Shown: one piece after another, positions 53,097 to 62,273 of the stretch
Position numbering within the stretch: the first letter of the stretch is position 1
Layout: each line of letters opens with the position of its first letter
Assembly (NCBI RefSeq): GCF_030930995.1
Contig: NZ_CP133217.1
Span: 1,602,001 to 1,666,000 of the forward strand
DNA from: Thiothrix subterranea
GTDB lineage: Bacteria; Pseudomonadota; Gammaproteobacteria; Thiotrichales; Thiotrichaceae
Direction of reading: 5' to 3'
Length of the DNA: 64,000 nucleotides
The notes under the pieces: model-generated
Told to the model about the DNA's origin: nothing
Seen by the model: only the letters and a program-made list of their open reading frames with translations
Database searches by the model: none
Program-made: the position numbers and the translations under genes

Positions 53097-54701
53097 GTGG
53101 CTATTAAAAATGAAAAATTGATTGCCGATGCACTAGGCAGTGGTTATCAATGGAGCAGTGAGCGTGTAACTTTCAGTCTGCCTATCATTGGCAGTTCATG
53201 GGGGTATGCGGGTGAACCAAATGATTCCATGTACGGTGTTTTATCGGAGTCGCAAGCAAGCCGTGTTCGGGATGCGCTCAATGCTTGGGATGAGGTGACT
53301 GCATTAACGTTGACAGAAGTCAATGATATTGTTGGTAAGGGGCAAATACGTGTGGCCTTTGCTAATGTCGGAACGTCTGAGGCAGGTCATGCTTATTATC
53401 CGGGAATCACGGAGCAGGCGGGTGATATTTGGTTGGATGATAACTTAAAGAATGTCACCTTTGCGGACAATAGTTACGCCTACTTCTTGCTCTTGCATGA
53501 AATTGGTCATGCTTTAGGTTTGAAGCATCCTCATGAAGCGAGTGGCCTTAGCAGTACCGTGCTGCCGACAGAATTGGATGATATGCGTCATACGGTTATG
53601 TCTTACCGTGAGCAACCCGATCGTTACCAGTTGAATTTCTATATTAATGAGTCAAACAACTTAGCGTATAGCGCAACATTTGTTTACGCATCAGCACCCA
53701 TGCTATTGGATGTATTGGCCATCCAAGCGTTGTACGGTGCTGATTATACGACGAGAACGGGTAACGATACTTATCGTTGGGAAGCAGGCGAAGCGTTTTT
53801 TACCACGTTATGGGACGCCGGTGGAACTGATACTATTGATGCATCCAACCAAGTAGCCAGTATTATTAATTTGAATGCCGGGACTTTTTCATCACTGGGT
53901 TCAGTCTCAGCAGATGAGTTGAAGCAGTCGTTGGCAGCACAATTTCCACAATATCCTAGCAGTTGGATCGATGAGCGCGTGGAGCGCTTTGCAGCCGATG
54001 GTACTTTGTATACAGGTAAGGATAATTTGGCGATTGCTTACGGTGTTACGATTGAAAATGCTATCGGTGGTGCTGGTAATGACACATTGATTGGTAACAG
54101 CGCGAATAACATCTTGCGCGGTGGCGCTGGGAATGACGTGCTGGAAAGCGGGAGTGGTAGCAATACCCTGTTTGGCGATGCCGGGTATGATGTTGCGCGT
54201 TATGCTTCATCTAGCAATGCTTATCGAGTGACGCAGAATGGTGATTCGTGGGAATTAGCATCTCTCAACAGCGGTACAATAGACGTTCTACATAGCATCG
54301 AGAGCCTAGAATTTGCTGACAGAAGCTTTTTTGATAGTGTCGAGGCTCAGCAGGTTTATCGGCTCTATCAAGCCGCATTTGATCGCACACCTGACAAGGG
54401 CGGCTTAAGCTATTGGATTAGTCAATATGTTGCTGGTAAAGACCTTGCCACGATTTCAGCAGGCTTTACCTATTCACAAGAATTCATGGCACTTTATCCC
54501 GTAGGTGACACTTCCGCTTTTTTATACGGTTTGTATGATAACGTGCTGGGGCGCACACCTGATGCGGGTGGTTTGGCTCATTGGCAGGCGGAAATGCAAA
54601 AAGGAGTGTCAGCCGCTGCGGTGTTGTTGGCATTTAGTGAAAGTACGGAAAATCGTATCAATTTGGCTGCGATTATTGATGACGGTTTTTGGTTAGCTTA
54701 A
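53097..54701 (+). CDS. serralysin-like M10 metalloprotease with RTX and DUF4214 domains
   Basis: A 534-residue protein. The catalytic domain (about 15-240) has the zinc motif H-E-I-G-H-A-L-G-L-K-H at 134-144 and the Met-turn V-M-S-Y at 167-170, as in serralysins. RTX nonapeptides follow (about 331-375: G-G-A-G-N-D-T-L-I-G, G-G-A-G-N-D-V-L), then two DUF4214 units (about 415-530: L-Y-Q-A-A-F-D-R-T-P-D-K-G-G-L-S-Y-W and V-L-G-R-T-P-D-A-G-G-L-A-H-W). There is no Sec signal, as for type I substrates. The start is GTG with AGGGG 8 bp upstream. The DUF4214 tail replaces the C-terminal part usual in serralysins. It is followed after 11 bp by the CAP-domain gene. Confidence 0.9.
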   Translation: MAIKNEKLIADALGSGYQWSSERVTFSLPIIGSSWGYAGEPNDSMYGVLSESQASRVRDALNAWDEVTALTLTEVNDIVGKGQIRVAFANVGTSEAGHAYYPGITEQAGDIWLDDNLKNVTFADNSYAYFLLLHEIGHALGLKHPHEASGLSSTVLPTELDDMRHTVMSYREQPDRYQLNFYINESNNLAYSATFVYASAPMLLDVLAIQALYGADYTTRTGNDTYRWEAGEAFFTTLWDAGGTDTIDASNQVASIINLNAGTFSSLGSVSADELKQSLAAQFPQYPSSWIDERVERFAADGTLYTGKDNLAIAYGVTIENAIGGAGNDTLIGNSANNILRGGAGNDVLESGSGSNTLFGDAGYDVARYASSSNAYRVTQNGDSWELASLNSGTIDVLHSIESLEFADRSFFDSVEAQQVYRLYQAAFDRTPDKGGLSYWISQYVAGKDLATISAGFTYSQEFMALYPVGDTSAFLYGLYDNVLGRTPDAGGLAHWQAEMQKGVSAAAVLLAFSESTENRINLAAIIDDGFWLA

Positions 54702-54712
54702 TGAGGTGATTA

Positions 54713-55954
54713 ATGGCGCGTGTATTATTAAATAGAAACGAGTTGTTTAATGTTATTAATAACAATGTTGATGTGGTCGGTAATACGGGTACGGAAACTA
54801 TTGTCATATTTGATAATATGCCATTCGATGCCGCTAATATTATGCTTGATCAGAGTGTTGAGCATGTGCAGTTTCAAGCAGCGAGCAATGCATATAAATT
54901 TCAACAAGTTGGTAACGTCTTGCGAATTTATCAATTTGACGGGGATTTAATCGCAACAGTGCCGGTGGGAACGGGAAATAATTTAGATTTTGCATTCGAT
55001 AATGGCAAAGCGGTAATTAATTTTTCAGTAAGTGGATCTAGTGCGGGTAAAATTACTGTTGGTGGTGAGGCCGTATCAACCTTGGCAGGTGGTGCGCAAC
55101 TGGTTGCACCAGTATTAACTAACGGTAATTCTTCGGAACAGCCCAGTCATCAGCCGACCGCGCAAGAACAATTTATGCTGGAGTTATTGAATCGTGCGCG
55201 GATGAACCCGGTTGAAGAAGCGAGTCTACTCGGTATTGATCTTAATGAAGGATTAGCAGCAGGAACATTGTCCACGAATCCGCGCCAACCCTTAGCGTTT
55301 AATAATGAACTGACAGCCGCAGCACGTTCTCATAGTCAAGATATGCTGGACAATGATTTTTTTGCACATACGAATTTAGCTGGTAATTCTCCTTTCGACC
55401 GCATTCAAGCAGCAGGTTATACTTATACCACCGCAGGTGAGAATCTTGCCTATGTTGGTACAACGGCAACGCTTTCTCAAGCATTGATCAATACGTTTGT
55501 GCAAGATTCTCATGAAGACTTATTCGTAGACGAGGGAATTATTGGGCGTGGACACCGTATCAATATGCTCAATGCGAACTTTAAAGAAATCGGTATTGGT
55601 ATTGTGGATGGCAGTTTTAACAATGGTAATGCGGATTTCAATGTAGTGATGTCCACGCAGAATTTTGCAACTCAACCAAATGCGAAAGCAATATTGCTAG
55701 GCGTAATTTATGCTGACGAGGATAACAATGCTTTCTATACGCCTGGGGAAGGCATTGGTGATGTTAGTATTGTTATTCTCAATACTGCTACTAATACGAC
55801 TCAAACACTGTATTCAATGACGGCGGGAGGGTATCAAGTTGCGTTACAAACAGGTGTTTATGATATAACGTACACGTTTGATGGCAATACACAATTTGTC
55901 AATGACTTGGTGATTGGTGTCGATAACGTTAAGTCTGACTGGTTAATAGCATAA
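54713..55954 (+). CDS. secreted CAP-domain protein with the shared N-terminal module
   Basis: A 413-residue protein. Residues 1-135 match the N-terminal module of the RTX-like protein (M-A-R-V-L-L-N-R-N-E ... I-V-I-F-D-N-M-P-F ... S-A-G-K-I-T-V-G-G). A CAP/SCP domain follows at about 155-310 (L-L-N-R-A-R, H-S-Q-D-M, F-F-A-H-T, G-E-N-L-A-Y, G-H-R-I-N-M-L). A beta-sandwich like an SdrD B-type repeat ends it (D-E-D-N-N-A-F-Y-T-P-G-E-G-I-G-D-V). It has no signal peptide. Genes 53097 and 54713 form an operon, and both products look like type I secretion substrates. The function of bacterial CAP proteins is mostly unknown. Confidence 0.87.
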   Translation: MARVLLNRNELFNVINNNVDVVGNTGTETIVIFDNMPFDAANIMLDQSVEHVQFQAASNAYKFQQVGNVLRIYQFDGDLIATVPVGTGNNLDFAFDNGKAVINFSVSGSSAGKITVGGEAVSTLAGGAQLVAPVLTNGNSSEQPSHQPTAQEQFMLELLNRARMNPVEEASLLGIDLNEGLAAGTLSTNPRQPLAFNNELTAAARSHSQDMLDNDFFAHTNLAGNSPFDRIQAAGYTYTTAGENLAYVGTTATLSQALINTFVQDSHEDLFVDEGIIGRGHRINMLNANFKEIGIGIVDGSFNNGNADFNVVMSTQNFATQPNAKAILLGVIYADEDNNAFYTPGEGIGDVSIVILNTATNTTQTLYSMTAGGYQVALQTGVYDITYTFDGNTQFVNDLVIGVDNVKSDWLIA

Positions 55955-55977
55955 TCAGACTTAACAAGCGGTGCTGT

Positions 55978-58344
55978 TCAGGTAGCAGAGTGTTGCTGTA
56001 ACGCCTCTTTGAAATGTGCGGCTAACTGTTTCCAATCCGCATATTGCCTGACTTGCTGGTAAGCTGAATTAACAACGTGCGAGTAACTGGCGAGTTGCTG
56101 TGGGGCGATAGTGTTTAAAAATGCCGGTATTTCATCCAGTTCTTGCGCAATGTAGTCACGTCCTGCCATAAAAATGCCACCTCGCGCCCCAAAACGGGTG
56201 GATACAATCAACTGCCCGCTGGCGGCAGCTTCGAGAATTTTTAAATTAGACCCTGAACCAGCCATCATCGGGTTCAGGGAAATGTCACAGGTGTGCAACA
56301 ACTTCAGTTTATCAGCATCGCTGACTACCCCTAATAAGGTGAGGTTGGTGGGTATTGCAGTGTGTATTTCTGTCGCTATGGCACGGCAGACACTGCCAGC
56401 GATGATGAAATTCAAGTGATTGCATTGCGTGGCAATATCGATAATGGCCTTAAGTGCATGAATATTGGGCAGATGTAAACTTCCCATAAACAGTACCTTA
56501 AGGCGATTATCCTTTCTATCAGTTAAGCGTTGTTGAGTCGACACGAACGGAATGCTATCAATATCCACGCCATTGGCAACAATAGCGCCTTGTTTAGCAG
56601 CGCCATAATAGTGTTGTAATCTATCCATATCCGCTGTGGTGCAACTGATGACGCAGCTTGATTCTTGTACACAAGCACGTTCTGCTTGCTCCACGGCGGT
56701 TAAAGCATCGTGATAACGGTGTACGTCGCCTTGAGATGCCAGCATCTCTTGTTTTAGGTCAAATTCCATATTATGGGCATCGTAGCAAAATGCCCCAGCA
56801 TAAGCCGAACATAATGCCGAGTAACCGTAAGGGTGTGATAATACTACCCAATCAGCATTAGCCGTTTCTGTCTTGATCGTGTTTACCCATTCCGGTAGGG
56901 CATTAGGGTAAAGCAGTGCAGCAATATCACCCGCTGAGATCCCCAGTTTTTGGGACAACAAGTGTTCACATTGCTCATAGTCAAGGGATTTGGCAAGACG
57001 AATTTCCTGCATTCCCGGTGCAATGGTTACTGACTCGGTGGCGTGGCTGGCAGGCACTAACGTCACTAATACCACATTCCAGACACGCGCCAGCCACCGA
57101 TACAGGTGGTAAATACGCAATTGCCCACCACTGACTGGGGGATAAACCGAAAAAGTATTGATGACTACCAGTTTTTTACGTAAGCCAACCACGAGAAATT
57201 GATGCAATTCATTCCACGATACTTTATCGGCCCACTGTTTAGCGACTGCGCCGTAGCGGGCAGCTAATGCCGGTGTGTTAGCACAGGTTGTTAAGGCTTG
57301 TGCCAAACTGGTGACATCCGGTGCAACGACCCAACCCGTTTCAGCGTGTTTAATCAGTTCGGTCACGCCTCCGGCATCGCTGGTGGTAATAACCGGCTTA
57401 CCTGCTAACATAGCTTCCAGCGTGATTAGCCCGTAATCTTCTTGTTCCGGTACAAAAATCACTGCCAAGGCGTCAGCGTAATACCGGGCTAATTGCTCGT
57501 CTGTGACATAGCCGAGGAATACAATGCCGGGATTACCTTGCGCCAAATCTCGCCATGCGGCTTCACAAGGGCCATTACCGGCAATGTATAAAGGGTTCGC
57601 AACACCAGCAGCTAACCAAGCACGAATAATCAAGTCGATACGTTTGGGTTTGTCCAAGCGACTAGCGGTAAAAAAATAGCGTTGGCTTCCCGTGTACAAG
57701 CCGCTTAGGGATGTGGGGTGATAAAATACTTCCACGACACTGTTGGCGGGGAAATAGCCCACACGATTGGCAACGGTATGTGAAATGGCACAATGCCGTT
57801 TCACACCGGGGCTAGATTGCCCGACAGTATCCAATAAATGCACAATACTCCGGCTAATTGCACCGGGGAAAGCGTACCAATCGGCGGGTAAACGTTGTTT
57901 CCACGCCAGAAAAGTGAGTAAAGCCTGAATAATTTCCGGTAAATAGTCACGATTGGCGGGCGGTTTTAACAAAAAGTCATGCAATGCGTGCAATTCACGT
58001 GGAAATTGACGCTTATCTGGAATCGCAGTGGATAAGTGCTGCGGATAAGTGTCGTAAAGCCCCCGTAATTTATGTTGCATGTAAATAACATGGTTCGGGT
58101 GACTAATCATCCATGCAGGGTATTTTGTACTAATAACTTGATCAAAGTGCAGCAAATCCAAACGCGCAAAGTCGATGTAACTGTGGATAATTTCATCTAA
58201 GTTGCGTTCGGGTGAGGGTATTTTGATAAGTTCAGCACTGACGTCGGCGCGTTTATTGAGAGAGTCGACGAGCCCCCACCAAAGATTTTCTGCCCCGCCA
58301 CGCACAAAAGGCACGCTGCTGGGCGCTACTACTGCAATTTTCAC
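55978..58344 (-). CDS. double glycosyltransferase (two GT-B domains)
   Basis: A 788-residue protein made of two GT-B halves. The first (about 1-390) opens A-V-V-A-P-S-S-V-P-F-V-R-G-G-A-E-N-L-W, has R-L-D-K-P-K-R-I-D-L-I and E-Q-E-D-Y-G-L-I-T-L-E-A-M-L-A-G-K-P-V (GT4). The second (about 395-788) opens V-V-I-N-T-F-S-V-Y-P-P-V-S-G-G-Q-L-R and has F-M-G-S-L-H-L-P-N and M-M-A-G-S-G-S-N-L-K-I-L-E-A. The first half resembles the next gene (58347) in detail, so it is a duplicated enzyme fused to another. It probably adds two sugars in succession. It is the last gene of the HlyD/Wzm/Wzt cluster. Confidence 0.87.
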   Translation of the reverse strand: MKIAVVAPSSVPFVRGGAENLWWGLVDSLNKRADVSAELIKIPSPERNLDEIIHSYIDFARLDLLHFDQVISTKYPAWMISHPNHVIYMQHKLRGLYDTYPQHLSTAIPDKRQFPRELHALHDFLLKPPANRDYLPEIIQALLTFLAWKQRLPADWYAFPGAISRSIVHLLDTVGQSSPGVKRHCAISHTVANRVGYFPANSVVEVFYHPTSLSGLYTGSQRYFFTASRLDKPKRIDLIIRAWLAAGVANPLYIAGNGPCEAAWRDLAQGNPGIVFLGYVTDEQLARYYADALAVIFVPEQEDYGLITLEAMLAGKPVITTSDAGGVTELIKHAETGWVVAPDVTSLAQALTTCANTPALAARYGAVAKQWADKVSWNELHQFLVVGLRKKLVVINTFSVYPPVSGGQLRIYHLYRWLARVWNVVLVTLVPASHATESVTIAPGMQEIRLAKSLDYEQCEHLLSQKLGISAGDIAALLYPNALPEWVNTIKTETANADWVVLSHPYGYSALCSAYAGAFCYDAHNMEFDLKQEMLASQGDVHRYHDALTAVEQAERACVQESSCVISCTTADMDRLQHYYGAAKQGAIVANGVDIDSIPFVSTQQRLTDRKDNRLKVLFMGSLHLPNIHALKAIIDIATQCNHLNFIIAGSVCRAIATEIHTAIPTNLTLLGVVSDADKLKLLHTCDISLNPMMAGSGSNLKILEAAASGQLIVSTRFGARGGIFMAGRDYIAQELDEIPAFLNTIAPQQLASYSHVVNSAYQQVRQYADWKQLAAHFKEALQQHSAT

Positions 58345-58346
58345 CT

Positions 58347-59378
58347 TTATCCCTCGGCTGTTAGTTTCTCAACTACATTAGACCAAGAAATACCCAGTTC
58401 TGTATACAAGGCGCGTCCAGCACGTCCTTTTTCGCGACTGAGGTGTGGTTGCGTAAACGCTTCATCAATGGCGGCGGCAATGGCTTGCGGCTCAGGTTCA
58501 CAAATCCAGCCATTCAGACCGTGGGTAACAAATTCAAGTGGCCCCCCAGCATCCGTTACCGTAATCACTGGTTTGGCGGATAACATGGCCTCTAAGGTTA
58601 CGTAACCATAGTCTTCGTCGTAAGGCACGAAACATACCGCCAAGGCATGAGCATAAAAGGCAATTTTTTCTGCCTCGGTAATATGCCCTAGCAATACGAC
58701 TTGTTCAGCCACACCACATGCTGCAACCAGTTGCTGATAATGCGTGTATTGACCACCGATACCAGCTAGAACAATTTTCACGGGAGTTTGTAAGAATTGT
58801 GCTGCTTTAATCAATAAATCTTGGCGTTTGAGGGACTCAAGGCGACTGGGGAAAAACACGTAAGGTAATGCTTCTTCACATCGGAAATATTCCACGTAAC
58901 TGGGTGGGTGATACAACGCTTGGCTGGTGATTTGATTGAATTGCATCAAGCGATCCGCTACCCGTTGTGAGTTGGCAAATACTTTTCGAGCTTTTCCCAG
59001 TGCGTCATTGTCATAGGGAACAATAGTTTCGCGGAGTTGCTGATGTGCCGGATTAGCAGTAAGGGGATCAAACAACTCGTAGACTGCCCGGTGTTGATGC
59101 ATCAGCCATACCCAATGATCTTGGTGTTGAATACCGTATCCCGGAAATTGCAAGCTAATCACGCGGTCAATACTGATGCCGTTGGCTTGATTTAAATCTA
59201 GCCCTGCACAATAAGCCATGAGATGTTGTATATCCGTTTCAGGATGAAATTTAAACGGAAAACGAATCAATTCCGTCTCAAATCCAAATTGCTTTAGTGC
59301 GTTGTACAAGCCATTGATATGGTAGTCAGCACCACCTTGTAGGAAAGGGGCAATATTCGCGGTTAATAATATCCGCAT
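58347..59378 (-). CDS. glycosyltransferase family 4
   Basis: A 343-residue GT-B enzyme: N-I-A-P-F-L-Q-G-G-A-D-Y-H at the start, F-P-S-R-L-E-S-L-K-R-Q-D-L-L-I, and Y-D-E-D-Y-G-Y-V-T-L-E-A-M-L-S-A-K-P-V with the E-x7-E-type pair. It is a near paralogue of the first half of the double glycosyltransferase 2 bp downstream. Its ATG shares a base with the stop of the methyltransferase gene (59378), so translation is coupled. Confidence 0.88.
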   Translation of the reverse strand: MRILLTANIAPFLQGGADYHINGLYNALKQFGFETELIRFPFKFHPETDIQHLMAYCAGLDLNQANGISIDRVISLQFPGYGIQHQDHWVWLMHQHRAVYELFDPLTANPAHQQLRETIVPYDNDALGKARKVFANSQRVADRLMQFNQITSQALYHPPSYVEYFRCEEALPYVFFPSRLESLKRQDLLIKAAQFLQTPVKIVLAGIGGQYTHYQQLVAACGVAEQVVLLGHITEAEKIAFYAHALAVCFVPYDEDYGYVTLEAMLSAKPVITVTDAGGPLEFVTHGLNGWICEPEPQAIAAAIDEAFTQPHLSREKGRAGRALYTELGISWSNVVEKLTAEG

Positions 59379-61009
59379 TATTCTAAATCCCCAATAGCGG
59401 CACTTTTATGTGCAATAAGTGCAAAATCCTGCGGACCACATAAATGCCCATTAACACGCGCTGTTAATGGATCATCACCCGGTACTTTAGCGGCTTCCGG
59501 GTAGGGGTGTAGGCGCAGGGTTTGAATAGCCTGAAAATTATGGTAAGTCAGTAAGAAAGTCAGTGCAGTCGGAGTAATCGGGTTGCGATGCGTGAAGTCG
59601 TGGTAAAAGGTATGTGAGCCTACCAGCACATTTTCTGGATTGGGTGTTTCAAAAATTAATAATCCACCGGGAATTAAGACACGATTAATTTCCATTAACA
59701 CATTGAACAACGTTGCAAATGGCAAATGTTCAATAACATGAAAACTGGTGATGGCAGATAACGATGCATCTGGCAACTGTTGAAGGTGGGTGAGACCGTC
59801 AGCATGTCGTACATCTAATCCCGATTCTTGCCCCAACGTTACCATGACGCCATTCATATCCACGCCATAAGCAGCAATGGCATTATCCCTTAGCAAGGCT
59901 AACCACTCACCCCGCCCACACCCAAGATCAAGCACGGGTAAAGTGCTTGATTGTTGTTTTAATTCAATAATATAAGGAATATAAATAGCAAGTTTTTGGC
60001 GAATTTCTGCTAGTGTACCTCGATTAGCATCTTCAAAAGCGAGGTAATAAGCATCCATATACTCATCTAAATGACGCGCGGCATCATTGGGTGTCAGGGT
60101 ATGTATTTCCCCTTTTATATCCGCTAACAAATGCCGCAAATGGTATTGTTGGTATAAAGCATCTTGCCGCGCCAAGCTGATGCGCTGATGTTGTGCTATA
60201 ATTTCTGTTTGTAAGCGATCAGTACGACCGAGTTGTTGCGTGATATGCTCTGCAATATTTTGGTGGAATTGTTGGTGTTCTATTGTTTGTTGATGTAACT
60301 GCTGCTTCAGTGTTTCAAGTTCATGATGATAATTCAGTAATACTGTTTGATAGGATATAACCGTATCATTCAGTTGTTGAACAATACCTTCGTTTTCTCC
60401 GAATCGCTGATTTAAGTGCTGTTCTAATTTATTTTGTGTGTTAGTTATTAAATCATTTGTTATTTCGCGGTTAGAATCAGCCAATAAAAAAACAGATGTC
60501 TTGAACAAATATTTTTTTTCGTAAATATATAAGGATTTTTTTATGATTTTACTTAAAAGTTTGGGTAAAACTGATAGCTTACCTAAATTTAATGTTTGAA
60601 GCCTACTATAAACTTTCAGGACATAACGGATTAAACCTAAACCGACTACTTGTACACGTTGAGCTTGACCTTCCGCAGAATGTTGCAATTCATGAATAAT
60701 AAGATGACGACTTTCCTTGTACTTGAGACGGCTGAGATAGTTATATCTGCCACTGTCATCAACCTCACGTTGCAATAGGTAATGATAAACTTTATTCACA
60801 AAATCCGTATCGTCGCCAGTCAACAATTCATAAACATGTACCTGTTGCATCCGCAAGCGTCTACTTACTGGCACACGATTTTTCGGGTTTATGCTGAATG
60901 CTGCTGATGCAGTGTTATTGGTGGCAAGTTCGCTCACAACTCCAGTAGCCGTTTGGCGCACTCGCTCAATAATCGACTTGAAAGTTGCATTTAATTCTTG
61001 ATCGTTCAT
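59378..61009 (-). CDS. glycan methyltransferase with an N-terminal DUF4214-like domain and coiled coil
   Basis: A 543-residue cytosolic protein. Residues about 58-115 look like a DUF4214 unit (F-V-N-K-V-Y-H-Y-L-L-Q-R-E-V-D-D-S-G-R-Y-N-Y). A helical region and coiled coil follow (about 185-300, many Gln/His heptads), then a class I methyltransferase with motif I L-D-L-G-C-G-R-G at 360-367, G-V-D-M-N-G and F-H-V-I-E-H-L-P-F. DUF4214 in such enzymes is known from glycan-modifying methyltransferases. It also occurs in the secreted proteins of this window, which invites the idea of a shared recognition role. It lies 49 bp after wzt. Confidence 0.85.
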   Translation of the reverse strand: MNDQELNATFKSIIERVRQTATGVVSELATNNTASAAFSINPKNRVPVSRRLRMQQVHVYELLTGDDTDFVNKVYHYLLQREVDDSGRYNYLSRLKYKESRHLIIHELQHSAEGQAQRVQVVGLGLIRYVLKVYSRLQTLNLGKLSVLPKLLSKIIKKSLYIYEKKYLFKTSVFLLADSNREITNDLITNTQNKLEQHLNQRFGENEGIVQQLNDTVISYQTVLLNYHHELETLKQQLHQQTIEHQQFHQNIAEHITQQLGRTDRLQTEIIAQHQRISLARQDALYQQYHLRHLLADIKGEIHTLTPNDAARHLDEYMDAYYLAFEDANRGTLAEIRQKLAIYIPYIIELKQQSSTLPVLDLGCGRGEWLALLRDNAIAAYGVDMNGVMVTLGQESGLDVRHADGLTHLQQLPDASLSAITSFHVIEHLPFATLFNVLMEINRVLIPGGLLIFETPNPENVLVGSHTFYHDFTHRNPITPTALTFLLTYHNFQAIQTLRLHPYPEAAKVPGDDPLTARVNGHLCGPQDFALIAHKSAAIGDLE

Positions 61010-61058
61010 GCTTTCTGGGGTTTCTCACTAAAACTTATGCAGATACGTGTGCTATTAA

Positions 61059-62264
61059 TCACTGTAGCGTTTGTTTCAAGGTAAGCGGCAGGTATGTTAA
61101 CCCCGAAAATATGGGGGTATGAAAGCCCGCTACTTCAAATTCTAACGCATTATCCCACCAATGTTCACAATGTTCCAAGTGATCCATGTCTTTGTGTAAT
61201 GCCAACGTCACAGTGTATTTGCCAATACCTAAATTCATGGGAAAACTTAGTTCTAGCTGGGTTTGTTGCCCTGCTGGAAAATTTAGGGGTAATTCATGTT
61301 CCAGTAACGCGGTATTAGTACCAAAAATATCTTGCCCAAAGCGGTCTCTAATAAGAATCCCTAATTCCAAATCTTTAATTTCCTGTTGCGCGATGACTTG
61401 GATGCACAAGTACGCTTGTTCTCCGGCACTGAATGATTCTGTTTTGACAATTCCATTGTGTAACCATGCCGAAGTCATTTGAACATTTTTAAGACCGTAT
61501 CCGGTTTTATCGGTTGGCGTGCTGGCATTTTCTGTGGCTTCTAAGCGAGCAATAACTTGATAATAGTAATTGACGGCAGCTTCAGGTGTTCCCTCGAACA
61601 CTTTTTGACCTTTGTCTAATACGATGGCACGGTTACACAATAACTTAACCGAAGTCAAATCGTGCGATACAAACAGCAAACTTCCACCTTGAGCTTGAAA
61701 AGCGCGGATTTTGCGTAAGCACTTTTGTTGGAAGCGGGCATCTCCCACGGATAGCGCCTCGTCCACTACAAAGCAGGATGGGTCTGCATGAATAGCAATC
61801 GCGAACCCTAGGCGCATCAACATTCCTGAGGAATACGTGCGCATAGGCTCATGAATGTAATCACCCAGTTCGGCAAATTCGACAATGGTGGCGCGGCGCA
61901 TTTCAATTTCAGCAGCACTCATGCCTAGTAATCGGGCATTTACACTGATATTGTCCATACCGGAGAGTTCATGGTCGAAACCTGTGCCTAATTCTAACAG
62001 CCCAGTGACTCTACCTTGGCGTTCAATAACACCTGCATCAGGTAACAATACGCCGGTGATAAGTTTTAATAATGTTGATTTGCCTGCACCATTTTGACCA
62101 ATTAAAGCTAACGATTCTCCAGCCGATAAGGTTAGGTCGATATTGTTAAGGGCACAATAATCACGATGTCGCAACCCACCTAACAAGCGCTCTTTGAGAC
62201 GGTCTAATGGCGAGTGATACAGTGAAAAAGATTTTTTTAATCCTCGGATAGCTAATAGCTGCAA
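61059..62264 (-). CDS. wzt: polysaccharide ABC exporter ATPase Wzt
   Basis: A 401-residue protein. The ATPase domain has Walker A G-Q-N-G-A-G-K-S at 56-63, signature Y-S-S-G-M-L-M-R-L-G, and Walker B C-F-V-V-D-E-A-L-S-V-G-D. The C-terminal part (about 250-400) is a beta-sandwich like the Wzt substrate-recognition domain, so the exporter probably binds a specific chain end before transport. The neighbouring methyltransferase could supply that end cap, as in Wzt systems that recognise methyl-type caps. It pairs with the permease 9 bp upstream. Confidence 0.92.
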   Translation of the reverse strand: MQLLAIRGLKKSFSLYHSPLDRLKERLLGGLRHRDYCALNNIDLTLSAGESLALIGQNGAGKSTLLKLITGVLLPDAGVIERQGRVTGLLELGTGFDHELSGMDNISVNARLLGMSAAEIEMRRATIVEFAELGDYIHEPMRTYSSGMLMRLGFAIAIHADPSCFVVDEALSVGDARFQQKCLRKIRAFQAQGGSLLFVSHDLTSVKLLCNRAIVLDKGQKVFEGTPEAAVNYYYQVIARLEATENASTPTDKTGYGLKNVQMTSAWLHNGIVKTESFSAGEQAYLCIQVIAQQEIKDLELGILIRDRFGQDIFGTNTALLEHELPLNFPAGQQTQLELSFPMNLGIGKYTVTLALHKDMDHLEHCEHWWDNALEFEVAGFHTPIFSGLTYLPLTLKQTLQ

Positions 62265-62273
62265 ATTTATTCC

